DNA of 64,000 nucleotides, from contig OU015567.1 in assembly GCA_907165135.1 (NCBI GenBank), forward strand, positions 15,319,001 to 15,383,000, written 5' to 3'. The DNA comes from Oikopleura dioica. Its lineage: Eukaryota > Chordata > Appendicularia > Copelata > Oikopleuridae. The notes beneath the pieces are model-generated. The model was not told where the DNA came from. It searched no databases and worked only from the letters and a program-made list of their open reading frames with translations. Both the position numbers and the translations under genes were made by a program. Shown here one piece after another: positions 62,188 through 64,000 of this stretch (positions within the stretch are counted from its first letter, which is position 1; each line of letters starts with the position of its first letter).

Positions 62188-63635
62188 AGAAAAATTAAAG
62201 TCTGAACTGTCTAAAAATGACAAAATAATAAATTTTATAATTGATCATTTTAAAAAATGGAGTAAAAACCATGGCCGAGTTCTTCGGTGCTTTGATTTTG
62301 GGTTGATTTTGAACCCTATCTTAGAATTTGAAGGCTGATCCTGTGGTCGCACGTCGGCATCGGAAAAGGTTTCATAAGAAATGTATATTTTCGGAGATAG
62401 CGCGGCGCGATCAAAGTCAGCCCGTTGTCGCGAAATTTGAGGAAGCTCCTTTAGCGAAAATCCCCTTGAGTGACACCAGCTGGAATGACCGGGGCGACGA
62501 GCATTTCCTCATTTATCATAAACTTGGCGCCTCTTCAAAAAGCTTCTCGTTTGAGAGGGGTTTACTCTTATCCACAGGAATAATGACTCTTTCATCAACA
62601 GAACTCTTGAGGATTCTCCTGCTCGTAATCGCCCCATCAGTCCAGCTTATCCACCCACTCGGCAATCTTTTGCGCGATCTTTTCGCCTCTCCCCAAATCT
62701 GTTTGCTTTTCGTCCTCTTCGACCCTTGTCTATCTCCGTGAGATTCCCATAATGGGGATTATTGGCGAATCTGAGTAAACGCGCGCACACCTGAGTGCTC
62801 ACTGTTCCTACTTCACGAGTACAACTTGAGACGGATTCGATTTGCCAATGGATACTTGAACACTGACCTGCCAAGAGCCTCGTAAAATAATATTATGAGA
62901 ACGGAAAAACAATCTTTATCCGCGATTTTCATCGATTTTGAGTTTGCTTTTCCAAATTTCGCTCGACAAATCTAATGATGAAAAAGTTGTTCGTCTTGAT
63001 TTTTGATTATTTGGTTGAATTTGGCCGTAATCAATCACATTATCGCGTATCCGAAATTTCTAGTGCCAATAAGGTCAGCTCTTCTTTTTCGCATTTGTTT
63101 CTGTTTTTGGTTACCGTCCGGTTTCCGGCGAAAGAGAGAAGAGCGAGTGTCGAGTATTTTCGCGAAAACAATATTTTCTCAAGTTTTTAAACTTTTCCGC
63201 GACATGCGCAAAAATATTAATCGATTTCGTTTTACATGCTTCCGGCATACGCACTCAAGGGTTGAAGAAGGCGAATTTTGAAGAAGCAAAAACATTTTTT
63301 TTTTTCTAAAATTTAACGGTCCGTCAAAAGGAAATGATGGATCCCCGGAGCTCTGGAATGCTCAGAACGGAAGTGAACCTTTCCTAATTAAGGAAAAGTC
63401 CCAATTTGAATTCCAAGAAATTTTACCGTCAAATATTTCTCTTCTATGATTTCATCGGTGTTTTCTTTTTCTATGAAATGTCTTTTTTTATTAGCTGCAC
63501 TGGTGGAAATTCTATAAAACTGACGCCCTGGAAATAGAATGGTATAGGGAGCGCGTCTTTTCAGGCGTTTTTGCGATTTGCATCCTTTAAGGCGTTGCGT
63601 CTTTTCAGGCACTGCGTCTGTTAAGGCGCTGAAAA
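62188..63635. other. Right-end region with no clear gene
   Basis: A 137-codon plus-strand frame at 62328-62741 ends in a Leu/Ile-rich stretch (LLRILLLVIAPSVQLI), and an overlapping minus-strand frame at 62647-62874 is very basic. Neither has a splice partner or recognisable motif, so I do not call a gene. GC-rich direct repeats of GCGTCTTTTCAGGC type occur near 63555-63620, just outside the terminal inverted-repeat element. Confidence 0.45.
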
Positions 63636-64000
63636 ATGGCTAGTAAAATTCTGATATCAAGTAGGGTCTGCTAGATTTCCTCGATTGTTACTTTCCTTGA
63701 AATTGTTCTTATTTCAATCTCAAGTTTTATTTCAAATTTTGTCTGAAAAATTTAGTAAAATTATAATGTCGAATTATAATTTTTCTTAATAATAAGTTTA
63801 TTCTATCACGAAAAACTTCAAATTCAATTATAAATCTGCGGTCCAGGTTGACATGCTTAATATAATAACAGTAATTGAGTATAAATTTCTTTTCTTATGA
63901 AAATGTTAACCCTAACACTAACTCTAAGAATTGGGAAGGTAATGGTTAATCAAGGAAGTCTAGCAGACCCTACTTGATATCATAATTCCACTAGTCATTT
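63636..64000. mobile_element. Inverted-repeat element cut by the window end
   Basis: The left arm GATATCAAGTAGGGTCTGC (from 63653) is matched by its complement ending about 63982, and weaker pairing extends outward through CTAGT to the last bases of the window. The loop is AT-rich and holds a telomere-like CCCTAACACTAACTCTAA patch near 63905. The right boundary and any target duplication lie beyond the window. Confidence 0.7.

Overview
The window looks like nuclear DNA of a larvacean (appendicularian) tunicate, an Oikopleura or Fritillaria relative. The reasons are animal gene content, many introns of only 35-60 bp, probable G*-AG introns beside GT-AG ones, genes packed head-to-tail with pyrimidine-rich AG sites a few bases before start codons (candidate spliced-leader acceptors), short interstitial TTAGGG-type telomere repeats, and a secreted protein with the cysteine head CPCGANCPNGCKGC. 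The species was not determined.

Layout. 1-3482: no clear gene, a telomere-like patch and short palindromes. 3483-6771 (+): secreted Cys-rich, Thr-rich, kelch-type protein. 6945-10460 (-): small membrane protein, SLC22-type transporter, one-exon membrane protein. 11025-17732 (-): large ADAMTS9/20-type protease with many TSP1 repeats and a C-terminal GON domain. 17.9-24.2 kb: gene-poor, with a CAGCT-rich array and one doubtful gene. 24260-26283 (-): RPL17-RPL8 pair. 27219-36623 (-): NUP155, SIRT7, alpha-carbonic anhydrase and an unknown membrane protein. 36797-50369 (-): DMXL/Rabconnectin-3 alpha. 50.4-52.3 kb (-): two unknown genes. 52747-59824 (+): thymidylate synthase, HMG-CoA lyase, NOC3L. 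60797-62187 (+): a membrane-anchored serine-protease homologue lacking catalytic His and Ser.

Main discovery. Five inverted-repeat DNA transposons with 8-bp target duplications lie inside coding exons of four different conserved or well-structured genes: the kelch gene, ADAMTS, DMXL twice (487 bp and 6.17 kb), and thymidylate synthase. In every case removing the element plus one copy of its duplication restores an uninterrupted, family-consistent reading frame, while reading into the element meets a stop. None of the exact cut points gives GT-AG; only one gives a G*-AG pair (GG-AG). Either these elements are removed from RNA by a non-canonical, probably hairpin-guided route, or they are removed from DNA, or the assembled haplotype carries five gene-breaking insertions. 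In thymidylate synthase the terminal repeat of the element also supplies an in-frame ATG that could replace the separated original start.

A second pattern is that DMXL, NOC3L and the protease homologue each contain one -1 frame break that a single extra A or T in an A/T run would repair. This suggests assembly error at homopolymers, or less likely recoding. All function calls come from motifs read by eye; no database search was run.
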